Source: Rhodoferax sp. (GTDB lineage Bacteria; Pseudomonadota; Gammaproteobacteria; Burkholderiales; Burkholderiaceae_C). Taken from it: a stretch of DNA of 48,740 bases. The notes below the pieces were generated by a model. The model was not told the DNA's origin. It did no database searches and saw only the letters and a list, made by a program, of their open reading frames with translations. Location: NCBI GenBank assembly GCA_031291295.1, contig JARLJI010000220.1:1-48740 (forward strand), in the 5' to 3' direction. A program made the translations under genes and the position numbers. Positions 18,797 to 27,363 of this stretch are shown one piece after another; position 1 is the stretch's first letter; the number at the start of each line of letters is the position of its first letter.

Positions 18797-19780
18797 TTAC
18801 CAGCGCGTGCTCAACTTGCTGTACGCATTGGTACCGAACAGGCGCTGCGCGCTCGGCGCGAAATACAGCGCGTCGGCGAACAGGTAGGTGGTGTAGTCGA
18901 CGCCCGCAAGAATGGTGGAGGTGGTGCACAGCGAGGAGTTGACCTGGTTCGCGCCGATCCCGATGCCCGGGCCAGGATCGACCGAGGTACAGACAGCGAC
19001 CGGGGTGGGGTAGTTACCGGTCGTTCCCAGCGGCGAATAACTCGCCGGCGACGCCGTCAAGAGATTGAAGTAAAACGCCGCATCGACGTACAGGACGTTG
19101 GCGCCGAGGTTCACGATGCTCAGCAGCAGCGCGTCGTTGAACTGCACCGTCGTCGTGCTCAGCAGGGAGCTCAGGCGCGGCTGGCCGATGGCCACGGCCC
19201 AGGGCGAGACGCTCAGATCGTAGGGACCGACCACCACCACGTGCTGGGCGCCCGCGTTCACCAGGCGCTGGACCTGGGCCCCGAGGTTCTTGGCGGCCTG
19301 TGTGACATTGGCGGTCATCTGGGCCTGGGTTTCGGTGCCCGCCGTCATGGCAGCCCACTCGGCCACGATGTCGCTGATGCCGCCGTTGATCAGCACCACA
19401 TCGTTCGGCTGCAGCGTGTTGGACGCCAAAAAGGTATCGATCTGCTGCGTCACCGTCTTGGTGGCGCTGTTGCCGGCGGCGTCGGGCGTGACGGCAATGC
19501 GCGCATTGCCCTGTGCGTAGCCCAGGCCACCGCTGTTGGAGGGCGTGATGCTCAGGCCGTAAGAGGACGCGAGTTGCTGCGTCCAGTTGTTGACGCTGCC
19601 GTCGTTCACCGTGTACTTGTTGTTGACGCCGATATTGCCGACATCGCTGAAGGCGTCGCCGAACGAGATGAAGCGCGAGGGTGTGAGGGCCGACTCGACC
19701 GAGCTGCCGCAGCCCGCCAGCAGCGCCACCGATGCGCAGGCAGCCAGCATGATGATGCGGCGCAACCAATTTCCTGTCAT
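18797..19780 (-). CDS. SGNH/GDSL-fold lipoprotein with degenerate active site
   Basis: This 327-residue protein has a lipoprotein signal (LLAGC, Cys24), so it should be membrane-anchored. It aligns with SGNH/GDSL esterases by FGDxxSDVGN near residue 41, a central GGISD and a C-terminal FADALY block. The catalytic positions are changed: block I reads Gly41-Asp42-Ala43 where the nucleophile Ser should be, block III GGxND is GGISD, and block V DxxH is Asp303-Ala-Leu-Tyr306. It may be a non-enzymatic relative or use different residues. The start at 19780 has GGAG upstream. No partner gene is obvious. Confidence 0.85.
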   Translation of the reverse strand: MTGNWLRRIIMLAACASVALLAGCGSSVESALTPSRFISFGDAFSDVGNIGVNNKYTVNDGSVNNWTQQLASSYGLSITPSNSGGLGYAQGNARIAVTPDAAGNSATKTVTQQIDTFLASNTLQPNDVVLINGGISDIVAEWAAMTAGTETQAQMTANVTQAAKNLGAQVQRLVNAGAQHVVVVGPYDLSVSPWAVAIGQPRLSSLLSTTTVQFNDALLLSIVNLGANVLYVDAAFYFNLLTASPASYSPLGTTGNYPTPVAVCTSVDPGPGIGIGANQVNSSLCTTSTILAGVDYTTYLFADALYFAPSAQRLFGTNAYSKLSTRW

Positions 19781-19857
19781 TGCAATCTCCAAAGTCTGGA
19801 GGGTAGTTTAACGAGGCCCGGTGTCGGCTTGGTAAAGCGCGCCGTGCGGCGCCGCGC

Positions 19858-20883
19858 TCAGGCGGCTGCGGCGCGCTGCAGCCGGTCGCGCACGCCGTCC
19901 CATTCGGGGGTGTCGGGCACGGTCTCGATCCAGATCAGGGTCGCGCCCTGCGCATCGAACTCGCGCAGCACTGCAAACAGCTGCTGCGCCGTGGCGCCGG
20001 CGTCGTCAGGCATGCGCCGGCGCATCACGCGCGACGCGCGACTGCGCACCATGGCGCGCGAATAGATGGCGATACGCGCCGTCGACTGGTCCAGGTCGGC
20101 CCCCAGCAGGTCAAGCGCGGTCTGCAGCGCACGCGCGTCCATCAGGCGCACCTTGGCATGGGGCGCGTAATGCGCCACCAAAGTGCCCGAGGCGCGCGGC
20201 GCCGGTGCGGCGCCCGCGTCCTGCAGCTCCTCTTTGGTGCGCAGCTTCTGGCCGCAGGCCGCCTCGATCTGCGCGGGCGTGAGCACCCCCGGGCGCAGCA
20301 GCACGGGCGCGCCGCGGGTGCCATCGACAATGGTGGACTCGATGCCGACATCGCAGGCGCCGCCGTCCAGAATCAGCAGCGCGTCGCCGAACTCCTGCTG
20401 CACATGCGCGGCCGTGGTCGGGCTGACGCGCCCAAAACGGTTCGCGCTGGGGCCGGCCACACCGTACACGCCCAGCGCACGGCAGGCCTGCAGCAGCGCC
20501 AGCGCCACCGGGTGCGACGGGCAGCGCAGGCCGATCGAATCCTGTCCGCCGGCCGCGGCAGCCCCGACGCCCGCACGCCGCGGCAGGATCAACGTCAACG
20601 GTCCGGGCCAGAAGGCGCGCATCAACTGCTTCGCGAACTCCGGCACGCTGGCCGCAAAGTGCGCCACGCCTGCGCCGTTCGGGTCCGGGTCGGCCACATG
20701 CACGATCAGCGGATGCTCGCGCGGGCGGCCCTTGGCGGCAAAGATTTTTGCCACGGCGGCGTCCGCGCCGGCGTCCGCACCGAGGCCGTACACCGTCTCG
20801 GTCGGAAAGCCCACCAGATCGCCGGCCGCCAGTGCACGGGCGGCGATGGCGATCGAATCTGCAGCGTCTGCCGGCAGGATCAT
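19858..20883 (-). CDS. tsaC: L-threonylcarbamoyladenylate synthase, Sua5 type
   Basis: This enzyme makes threonylcarbamoyl-AMP from threonine, bicarbonate and ATP for the t6A modification of tRNA. The N-terminal YrdC domain (about 5-205) has FPTETVYGLGADA, REHPLIVHV, FWPGPLTLILP and GPSANRFGRVSPT. The C-terminal Sua5 domain (about 235-341) makes it the long two-domain form (341 residues) rather than short TsaC. It lies 25 bases after purK on the same strand and is probably the last gene of the purEK transcript. TsaB, acting in the same pathway, lies about 3 kb away. Confidence 0.95.
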   Translation of the reverse strand: MILPADAADSIAIAARALAAGDLVGFPTETVYGLGADAGADAAVAKIFAAKGRPREHPLIVHVADPDPNGAGVAHFAASVPEFAKQLMRAFWPGPLTLILPRRAGVGAAAAGGQDSIGLRCPSHPVALALLQACRALGVYGVAGPSANRFGRVSPTTAAHVQQEFGDALLILDGGACDVGIESTIVDGTRGAPVLLRPGVLTPAQIEAACGQKLRTKEELQDAGAAPAPRASGTLVAHYAPHAKVRLMDARALQTALDLLGADLDQSTARIAIYSRAMVRSRASRVMRRRMPDDAGATAQQLFAVLREFDAQGATLIWIETVPDTPEWDGVRDRLQRAAAA

Positions 20884-20908
20884 GCGCAGGCTCTCCTACG
20901 GGATGCGC

Positions 20909-22099
20909 TCAAAACGCGTCCAGCCCCAGCAGCTGCGCCGCCTGCTGCGCCGTGGCCCGGGCCTGCGCCACGCTGGCGCCGGTGATACAGAGATGCCCCA
21001 TCTTGCGGCCGCGGCGCGCCTGCTGCTTGCCGTACAGGTGCAGATGCGCCCCCGGCAGCGCAAGCAGTTCGCGCCAGGGCGGCGTCACCGCCTCATCACC
21101 CGATGGGAACCACAGGTCGCCTAGCAGATTCAGCATGATGGCCGGGCTGTGCTGGCGCGGCGCCACCAGCGGCAGGCCGGTGAGGGTGCGCAGCTGCAGG
21201 TCGAACTGCGAGAGGTCGCAGGCGTCGATCGTGTAGTGGCCGCTGTTGTGCGGGCGCGGCGCCATCTCGTTGACGACCAGCGAATCGTCCTGCAGCACAA
21301 AGAATTCGACGCACATCACGCCCACGTACTGCAAGCCGTTTGCTATTGATTCAGTAGCTTCTATCGCAGACCGGGTAAGGGCTGATGGCACATTTTCTTC
21401 ATAAACCTCGGTCACGGCCAGAATGCCATCACGGTGCAGATTGCGCTGCACCGGGAAATGCACCATGGCGCCATCAAAGCCGCGCGCCACGATCACCGAG
21501 CATTCCGCCTTCAGGGCCAGCATTTTTTCCAGCACGCAGGGCGCGTTGCCGAGTTCGGCCCAGGCCGCGGCCAGTTCGGTACGGGTCTTGACGCGGACCT
21601 GCCCCTTGCCGTCGTAGCCCAGGCGCGCGGTCTTGAGGATACCGGGCAGCAGCGCCTCGGAGACGGCGGCCAGCTGCGCCGCGGTTTCGATCACGGCATG
21701 CGGCGCACAGGGCACGCCGCAGGCCACGAAATGCGCCTTCTCGCGCGCGCGGTCCTGCGCAATGGCGACCGCATCGGCACCGGGCGACACCCGGCGCTGC
21801 GCGGCGAGCTGGCGCAGCGCCGGCGCGGGCACGTTCTCGAACTCGGTGGTGATGGCATCGCAGCGCTGCGCCAGCTGCGCCAGGGCCTGCGGATCCTGGT
21901 AACCGGCCTGCAGGTGGTAGTGGCTGACCAGCCCCGCCGGACTGCTGGCGTCGGGGTCCAGCACCACCGTGAAGTAGCCCATGCTTTGCGCCGCCTGCAC
22001 GAACATGCGCCCGAGCTGGCCGCCGCCCATGACGCCCAGGGTCGCGCCTGGAAGGATGGGGAATGTGGCCCCCGCGCTTGTCCCTTCGTGCGTGTTCAT
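20909..22099 (-). CDS. purK: N5-carboxyaminoimidazole ribonucleotide synthase
   Basis: PurK carboxylates AIR with ATP and bicarbonate, feeding PurE in purine synthesis. The 396-residue protein has the ATP-grasp layout: [16 protein letters not shown] at the N-terminus, [23 protein letters not shown] in the ATP-binding domain and [14 protein letters not shown] at the active site. One palindromic element copy is read antisense and encodes about 18 residues (around [20 protein letters not shown]) just before the [10 protein letters not shown] strand. The ATG at 22099 overlaps the purE stop (ATGA). Confidence 0.96.
   Translation of the reverse strand: MNTHEGTSAGATFPILPGATLGVMGGGQLGRMFVQAAQSMGYFTVVLDPDASSPAGLVSHYHLQAGYQDPQALAQLAQRCDAITTEFENVPAPALRQLAAQRRVSPGADAVAIAQDRAREKAHFVACGVPCAPHAVIETAAQLAAVSEALLPGILKTARLGYDGKGQVRVKTRTELAAAWAELGNAPCVLEKMLALKAECSVIVARGFDGAMVHFPVQRNLHRDGILAVTEVYEENVPSALTRSAIEATESIANGLQYVGVMCVEFFVLQDDSLVVNEMAPRPHNSGHYTIDACDLSQFDLQLRTLTGLPLVAPRQHSPAIMLNLLGDLWFPSGDEAVTPPWRELLALPGAHLHLYGKQQARRGRKMGHLCITGASVAQARATAQQAAQLLGLDAF
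21342..21397 (+). repeat. Palindromic element copy 4, inside purK
   Basis: The head is GCTATTGATTCAGTAGC, then CGCAGACCGGGTAAGGGCTGATGGCA and a CATTTTC end. It is antisense to purK and is read as [20 protein letters not shown], the same antisense frame as copy 7 in dprA. Confidence 0.8.
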
Positions 22100-22593
22100 G
22101 CGGCGCCTGCGGGGGGCAGCGTCATGGCACGCGCGGCCTCGGTCTGCTCGGCGCGGAAGGCCTCCAGCCGCGCGCGCAGCGCCGCGTCCTCGCCCGCCAG
22201 CAGGGCCACGGCAAACAGCGCCGCATTGGCAGCGCCCGCCGCGCCGATGGCAAAGGTGGCGACCGGCACGCCCCTGGGCATTTGCACGATGCTGTAGAGC
22301 GAATCCACGCCCTGCAGGTGGCGGCTGGCGACCGGCACGCCCAGCACCGGCACCACGGTTTTGGCCGCCAGCATGCCCGGCAGGTGTGCGGCGCCGCCGG
22401 CGCCCGCGATAATGGCGCGCAGCCCGCGCGGCGCGGCCGATTCGGCATAGGCGAACAGTTCGTCCGGCATGCGGTGCGCCGAAACCACCCGCGCCTCGTA
22501 GGGGATGCCGAACTGTTGGAGAATCTGCACTGCGTGCTGCATCGTGTCCCAGTCGCTGCTGGAGCCCATTACCACGCCGATTTGAATAGTCAT
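22096..22593 (-). CDS. purE: N5-carboxyaminoimidazole ribonucleotide mutase
   Basis: PurE moves the carboxylate of N5-CAIR to carbon 4 to give CAIR. The protein (165 residues) has the class I motifs [24 protein letters not shown] with the catalytic His, [12 protein letters not shown] and [20 protein letters not shown]. It heads a purE-purK-tsaC transcript and diverges from the ybbN gene with only 36 bases between starts, so the promoters there must be compact. Confidence 0.96.
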   Translation of the reverse strand: MTIQIGVVMGSSSDWDTMQHAVQILQQFGIPYEARVVSAHRMPDELFAYAESAAPRGLRAIIAGAGGAAHLPGMLAAKTVVPVLGVPVASRHLQGVDSLYSIVQMPRGVPVATFAIGAAGAANAALFAVALLAGEDAALRARLEAFRAEQTEAARAMTLPPAGAA

Positions 22594-22629
22594 CTTTGAA
22601 TTTTACGTTTTCACCCCGAGCTACCCACA

Positions 22630-23550
22630 ATGATCGACATCACCCTTGAAAACATTCAGTCCGACCTGATCGACGCCTCGAACGCCCAGCCCGTGCTGCT
22701 CGACATCTGGGCCGAATGGTGCGGCCCGTGCAAGCAGCTCGGCCCGGTGCTGGAAAAGCTCGAGGCGGACTATGGCGGGCGCTTCGCGCTGGCCAAGCTG
22801 GACGCCGACAAGGTACCGCAAATCTCGCAGCAGCTGAGCCAGATGTTCGGCGTGCGCAGCATCCCGTTTTGCGTCCTCTTCAACGCCGGGCAGCCGGTGG
22901 ACGGCTTCGTGGGCGCCATCCCGGAAGCCGAGATACGCCAGTTTCTCGACAAGCACGTGGCCAGCGCCGAAGAAGCCGAGGCCGAGGAGGCGGGCGAACA
23001 GGCGCAGGACGCGCTGCTGGAGGGCGACCCCCGGGGCGCGCTGGAAAAACTCCAGCACGCCGTGGCCACCGACCCGGCCAACGACGACGCGCGCTTCGAC
23101 TACGTCAAGCTGCTGCTGCAACTGGGTCACACCGACGACGCCAAGGTGGCGTTTGCGCCCGTGATCTCCAAAACCGCCACGGTGCGCCGCTTCGACTCGC
23201 TGCAGCGCTGGATGAATGCTATCGATTTCGCAGCTGACCACGCAGACGGGTCGGGCACCGGAGCCGCATTTGACGCCAGGATCGCAGCCAACAAGCGGGA
23301 TTTCGAGGCGCGCTTTGCCAAGGCCCAATGGCTGATGGCGCAGCAGCGCTGGACCGACGCGCTCGACGAGCTGCTGGACATCCTGATGCGCGACAAGGCC
23401 TGGAGCGAGGAGCTCGCGCGCAAGACGTACATCGCCGTCCTGGACATCATCGAGCCGCCCAAGCCCAAGGTGCCCGACGGCCAGATTCCGCCCGACGATC
23501 CGACCGTGGCGACCTACCGCCGGCGCCTGAGCAGCGTGATCCTGAGCTGA
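22630..23550 (+). CDS. cnoX: Thioredoxin/TPR co-chaperone YbbN (CnoX)
   Basis: This 306-residue protein has an N-terminal thioredoxin domain (about 1-110) and C-terminal TPR-like helices, as in CnoX, a chaperedoxin that protects clients from oxidation and hands them to GroEL. The active site is WCGPC (residues 30-34), the normal redox pair; some CnoX proteins lack the first Cys, so this one may be redox active. A palindromic element copy encodes about 18 residues (AIDFAADHADGSGTGAAF) between TPR-like units. It lies on the opposite strand between purC and purE, interrupting an otherwise one-directional gene run. Confidence 0.9.
   Translation: MIDITLENIQSDLIDASNAQPVLLDIWAEWCGPCKQLGPVLEKLEADYGGRFALAKLDADKVPQISQQLSQMFGVRSIPFCVLFNAGQPVDGFVGAIPEAEIRQFLDKHVASAEEAEAEEAGEQAQDALLEGDPRGALEKLQHAVATDPANDDARFDYVKLLLQLGHTDDAKVAFAPVISKTATVRRFDSLQRWMNAIDFAADHADGSGTGAAFDARIAANKRDFEARFAKAQWLMAQQRWTDALDELLDILMRDKAWSEELARKTYIAVLDIIEPPKPKVPDGQIPPDDPTVATYRRRLSSVILS
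23218..23271 (+). repeat. Palindromic element copy 5, inside ybbN/cnoX
   Basis: The head is diverged (GCTATCGATTTCGCAGC), then CGCAGACGGGTCGGGCACCG and a GCATTT end. It is sense, in the same frame as copies 1, 3 and 8. Divergence of the head suggests an old, eroding insertion. Confidence 0.65.
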
Positions 23551-23563
23551 TCAGGCGCCCGCA

Positions 23564-24466
23564 TCAGGCGGTGAGCCGCTGCAGCGCTTCCTGGTACTTG
23601 GCGGCGGTTTTTTCCACCACCTCGCGCGGCAGGCGCGGCGCGGGCGGGGTCTTGTCCCATGGCTGGGTCTCCAGCCAGTCGCGCAGGAACTGCTTGTCAT
23701 AGCTCGGCGGGTTCTCGCCGACGGCAAAAGCGGCGTCATAGCCTTCGACGGGCCAGTAGCGCGATGAATCGGGCGTCAGCACCTCGTCCATCAGGATCAG
23801 GGTGCCGGCCTCGTCCAGCCCGAACTCGAACTTGGTGTCGGCAATGATGATGCCCTTGGCCAGCGCAATCTCGAAGGCGGCCTTGTAAATGGCAATGCTG
23901 ATGTCGCGGATCTGCGCCGCGAGTATCGGGCCGATCACCTCCACCGTGCGCTCGAAGGTGATGTTCTCGTCGTGATGGCCCATGGCGGCCTTGGCAGCCG
24001 GGGTGTAGATCGGCGCGGGCAGTTTGGAGGCATTCTTCAGACCAGGCGGCAGCGGCACGCCGCAGACCGACTGGTCCTGCTGGTATTCCTTCCAGCCGCT
24101 GCCGGCCAGGTAGCCGCGCACCACGGCCTCGACCGGGATGGGTTTCAGGCGCTTGACCAGCATGGAGCGGTCCTTGACCTGCGCCACCTCGTCGGGCGTC
24201 ACGACGCTCTCGGGGGCCTCGCCGGTCAGGTGGTTCGGGCACAGGTGCCCCAGCTTGTCGAACCAGAACAGCGCCATTTGCGTGAGCAGCACGCCCTTGC
24301 CCGGAATCGGCTCGCCCATGATCACGTCGAACGCGCTGATGCGGTCGCTCGCCACCATCAGGATGCGGTCGGTGCCGACGGCGTAGTTGTCGCGCACCTT
24401 GCCGCGCGCGAGCAGCGGCAGGGATTTGAGGGAGGAGGTATGCAGGGACGGGGCAGGGCTGGTCAT
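23564..24466 (-). CDS. purC: SAICAR synthase
   Basis: PurC joins CAIR and aspartate using ATP. The 300-residue protein is the longer bacterial/yeast-like form: [61 protein letters not shown], and [12 protein letters not shown] with [17 protein letters not shown] near the C-terminus. The ATG at 24466 fits the family. It is convergent with ybbN (13 bases apart) and separated from fba by an intrinsic terminator, so it needs its own promoter in the 24467-24540 gap. Confidence 0.97.
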   Translation of the reverse strand: MTSPAPSLHTSSLKSLPLLARGKVRDNYAVGTDRILMVASDRISAFDVIMGEPIPGKGVLLTQMALFWFDKLGHLCPNHLTGEAPESVVTPDEVAQVKDRSMLVKRLKPIPVEAVVRGYLAGSGWKEYQQDQSVCGVPLPPGLKNASKLPAPIYTPAAKAAMGHHDENITFERTVEVIGPILAAQIRDISIAIYKAAFEIALAKGIIIADTKFEFGLDEAGTLILMDEVLTPDSSRYWPVEGYDAAFAVGENPPSYDKQFLRDWLETQPWDKTPPAPRLPREVVEKTAAKYQEALQRLTA

Positions 24467-24540
24467 GTCAGTGGGAGTCCGGGTTCGATGGCGGCGGTCG
24501 ACGGCGAGCGCCAGTGCATAAGTCTATTCTCACTCAAGGC

Positions 24541-24567
24541 AAAAAAGCCACCGGGTCGGTGGCTTTT
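24541..24567 (-). terminator. Intrinsic terminator after fba
   Basis: The stem GCCACCG/CGGTGGC (24547-24553 with 24557-24563) has a three-base loop and is flanked by A4/T4. Read on the minus strand it ends in TTTTTT, so it should stop transcripts leaving fba, about 30 bases past its stop codon. The flanking A/T tracts make it potentially bidirectional. Confidence 0.85.
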
Positions 24568-24594
24568 GCGGGTGGGGCGCGGCCTGAGCGGCGC

Positions 24595-25659
24595 TCAGTG
24601 CACCACCTGCGCCAGCTCGCCCCTGGCGTACTGGCCCGCCACCACCTGCAGGCTGTGGCCCTTGATCTTGGCGGCCTGGCCTTCGCAGCCGAACTGGAGG
24701 TAGCGCTGCTTGCAAATCTGCCTGGCGGCTTCGCGCGCCGGCTTGAGGTAGTCGCGCGGGTCGAATTTGTCGGGGTTTTCGAACAGGTACTTGCGGATGG
24801 CCGCCGTCATGGCGAGGCGGATGTCGGTGTCGATGTTGATCTTGCGCACGCCGTGCTTGATGGCTTCCTGGATTTCCTCGACCGGCACGCCGTAGGTCTC
24901 CTTCATGGCGCCGCCGTATTTGCGGATCTCGGCCAGCAAATCCTGCGGCACGCTGGAGCTGCCATGCATCACCAGGTGGGTGTTGGGGATGCGGCGGTGG
25001 ATTTCCTTGATGCGGCCAATCGCCAGGATGTCGCCGGTGGGCTTGCGCGTGAACTTGTAGGCGCCGTGGCTGGTGCCGATGGCAATCGCCAGCGCATCGA
25101 GCTGGGTGCGCTTGACAAAGTCGGCAGCCTGCTCGGGGTCGGTCAGCAATTGGTCCAGGGTCATGGTGGCCTCGGTGCCATGGCCGTCTTCCTTGTCGCC
25201 TTTCATGGTCTCCAGCGAGCCCAGGCAGCCGAGCTCGCCTTCGACCGTCACGCCGGTGGCATGCGCCATGTCGACCACCTGGCGCGTGACCTCCACGTTG
25301 TAGTCGTAGTCGGCAATGGTCTTGCCATCGGCCTTGAGCGAGCCGTCCATCATGACCGAGGAGAAACCCAGGTTGATCGCGCCCTGGCACACGTCGGGGC
25401 TCTGGCCGTGGTCCTGGTGCATCACCAGCGGGATCTTCGGATACGCTTCCAGCGCCGCCTGGATCAGGTGCTTGATGAAGGGTTCGCCTGCGTACTTGCG
25501 CGCGCCGGCACTGGCCTGCAGGATCACCGGCGCGCCGACCTCGTCGGCGGCCGACATGACGGCCTGGACCTGCTCCAGATTGTTGACGTTGAAGGCCGGA
25601 ATGCCATAGCCGTGAGCGGCGGCATGGTCCAGCAGTTCGCGCATCGAAACGAGTGCCAT
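24595..25659 (-). CDS. fba: Fructose-bisphosphate aldolase, class II
   Basis: This zinc-dependent aldolase interconverts fructose 1,6-bisphosphate with DHAP and glyceraldehyde 3-phosphate. At 354 residues it is the long class II (Calvin-cycle/Fba) type: [11 protein letters not shown], the zinc-binding [28 protein letters not shown] and [12 protein letters not shown]. The start at 25659 has AGGGA upstream. The upstream gap holds a tandem TTGGTAACCG repeat and a GATATC-rich palindromic stretch. It lies downstream of pyk on the same strand with 134 bases between. Confidence 0.97.
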   Translation of the reverse strand: MALVSMRELLDHAAAHGYGIPAFNVNNLEQVQAVMSAADEVGAPVILQASAGARKYAGEPFIKHLIQAALEAYPKIPLVMHQDHGQSPDVCQGAINLGFSSVMMDGSLKADGKTIADYDYNVEVTRQVVDMAHATGVTVEGELGCLGSLETMKGDKEDGHGTEATMTLDQLLTDPEQAADFVKRTQLDALAIAIGTSHGAYKFTRKPTGDILAIGRIKEIHRRIPNTHLVMHGSSSVPQDLLAEIRKYGGAMKETYGVPVEEIQEAIKHGVRKINIDTDIRLAMTAAIRKYLFENPDKFDPRDYLKPAREAARQICKQRYLQFGCEGQAAKIKGHSLQVVAGQYARGELAQVVH

Positions 25660-25711
25660 GATGAATGATCCCTGAGAGTTGAAAACCGGCACTGACCGGC
25701 GCTAAAACAAA

Positions 25712-25732
25712 TTGGTAACCGCTTGGTAACCG
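25712..25732 (-). promoter_or_regulatory. Tandem TTGGTAACCG repeat upstream of fba
   Basis: TTGGTAACCG occurs at 25712-25721 and 25723-25732, a repeat period of 11 bases (about one helical turn), 53-73 bases before the fba start. The core TTGGTAAC also occurs once at a similar distance before pyk. This looks like an operator for a shared glycolytic regulator; the regulator is not identified. Confidence 0.45.
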
Positions 25733-25755
25733 ATGGGAATTTTAACGTGGTGGCG

Positions 25756-25795
25756 GATATCGCACGATATCGTGCGCTCTTTGGCGGGCGATATC
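25756..25795. promoter_or_regulatory. Three GATATC motifs with a 14-base perfect palindrome
   Basis: GATATC occurs at 25756, 25766 and 25790, and GCACGATATCGTGC at 25762-25775 is a perfect palindrome. The cluster starts at the pyk stop codon and lies about 100-135 bases before fba. It could be a dimeric protein site; lacking a loop and T-run it is not a standard terminator. Confidence 0.35.
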
Positions 25796-27227
25796 AGCTG
25801 ACCTGGCAAATTTTGAGCATGTTGGTGCCGCCCGGCGCGCCCATGGGCTCGCCGCAGGTGATGGCATACACGTCGCCGCGCTGCACGATATCGCGGCTCT
25901 TCAGGTGACCTTCGACCTGCGCCAGCGCGGTGTCGCGGTCGGCGCTGGTGTCCATCAGGAGCGGACGCACATTGCGGTACAGCGCCATCTTGCGCTGCGT
26001 GGCCACCTTGGACGTGAGGGCGTAAATCGGCACGTGGATGCGGTGCCGGCTCATCCACAACGCTGTCGAGCCGCTGTCGGTCAGTGCCACAATGGCCTTG
26101 GCGCCCAGATGGTGCGCGGTGAACAGCGCGCCCATGGCAATCGACTGGTCGATGCGGCTGAAGGTCTTGCCCGAGAAATCGGCCTCGAGTTCGGCGTATT
26201 CGGCCTTCTCGGCCTCCTCGCAAATATTGGCCATCTCCTGCACCGTCTCCAGCGGGTACTTGCCCGCGGCGGTCTCGGCCGACAGCATGACAGCATCGGT
26301 GCCGTCCAGCACGGCGTTGGCCACGTCGCTGACCTCGGCGCGCGTCGGCACCGGGTTGCTGATCATGCTCTCCATCATCTGCGTGGCGGTGATCACCAGC
26401 TTGTCCATCTCGCGCGCCATGCGGATCATGCGTTTTTGCAGGGCCGGCACCACCGCGTTGCCGACTTCGACCGCGAGGTCGCCGCGCGCGACCATGATGC
26501 CGTCGCTGGCCTTGAGGATCTCTTCCAGCCGCGGAATGGCTTCGGCACGCTCGATCTTGGCGATCAGGCCCGGCCGGTGCTGGTACGGCGCCGCCGCCAC
26601 GTAGGCGAGCTGGCGCGCCATTTCCATGTCGGTCGAATTCTTCGGGAAACTCACCGCCAGGTAGTCGGCCTGAAAGCTCATCGCGGTCTTGATGTCTTCC
26701 ATGTCCTTGGCCGTCAGCGCCGGCGCCGTCAGCCCGCCGCCCTGCTTGTTGATGCCCTTGTTGTTGGACAGCTCACCGCCGAGCTTGACGGTGGTGTGCA
26801 CCTGCTCGCCGCGCACGGTATCGACCGTCAGCACGATCAGCCCGTCGTTGAGCAGCAGCAAATCGCCCGGCTTGACGTCGCGCGGCAGCTCCTTGTAGTC
26901 GAGCCCGACGCCCTCGATGTCGCCTGGCTCGGTGCGCGAGGCATCGAGCACAAATTTTTGCCCCGGCGCGAGCATCACCTTGCCCTCGGCGAACTTGCCA
27001 ACGCGGATCTTGGGGCCCTGCAGGTCGGCCATGATGGCCACTTCGTGGCCAACGCGCCTGGCCGCTTCACGCACCAGGGCGGCGCGGTCGATATGGTCCT
27101 GCGCCTTGCCGTGGCTGAAGTTGAGCCGCACCACGTTGACGCCGGCCCGGATCATCTGCTCCAGCAACGCCGGGTCACTAGAAGCGGGGCCAAGAGTGGC
27201 AACAATTTTGGTGGCGCGACGCGACAT
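25794..27227 (-). CDS. pyk: Pyruvate kinase
   Basis: This enzyme converts phosphoenolpyruvate and ADP to pyruvate and ATP. It is full length (477 residues): RRATKIVATLGPASS, the substrate loop VVRLNFSHG, the cation/PEP region IMADLQGPKIRVG, MVARGDLAVEVG, ITATQMMESMI and the C-terminal allosteric domain (about 350-477). The start at 27227 is the family start. It is downstream of pgk on the same strand with 136 bases between, and carries a TTGGTAAC site about 60 bases upstream of its own start. Confidence 0.97.
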   Translation of the reverse strand: MSRRATKIVATLGPASSDPALLEQMIRAGVNVVRLNFSHGKAQDHIDRAALVREAARRVGHEVAIMADLQGPKIRVGKFAEGKVMLAPGQKFVLDASRTEPGDIEGVGLDYKELPRDVKPGDLLLLNDGLIVLTVDTVRGEQVHTTVKLGGELSNNKGINKQGGGLTAPALTAKDMEDIKTAMSFQADYLAVSFPKNSTDMEMARQLAYVAAAPYQHRPGLIAKIERAEAIPRLEEILKASDGIMVARGDLAVEVGNAVVPALQKRMIRMAREMDKLVITATQMMESMISNPVPTRAEVSDVANAVLDGTDAVMLSAETAAGKYPLETVQEMANICEEAEKAEYAELEADFSGKTFSRIDQSIAMGALFTAHHLGAKAIVALTDSGSTALWMSRHRIHVPIYALTSKVATQRKMALYRNVRPLLMDTSADRDTALAQVEGHLKSRDIVQRGDVYAITCGEPMGAPGGTNMLKICQVS

Positions 27228-27286
27228 GAGGTGAGTCTCCGTTGTAATTAAGTTTCGGATTCTCGCCGCAATCGGGGAACATGTCA

Positions 27287-27294
27287 GTTACCAA
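27287..27294 (-). promoter_or_regulatory. Single TTGGTAAC site upstream of pyk
   Basis: The plus strand reads GTTACCAA, the reverse complement of the core repeated before fba, 60-67 bases before the pyk start. It is eight bases long, so chance cannot be excluded. Confidence 0.3.
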
Positions 27295-27363
27295 AGCCCC
27301 GACATTGCCGTCGATTCGGGTGAAAGTCTTTTACCCAGGCCCGCACTCCCCGGCGCGACGGGC

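Noticed and set aside
25905..27251. A 448-codon frame antisense to pyk; similar long frames lie antisense to dadA, secD, DUF1631, pgk, sua5 and the oxidoreductase
   Set aside because: All are opposite strongly conserved genes and have His/Arg/Gly-rich compositions expected of third-position GC bias.
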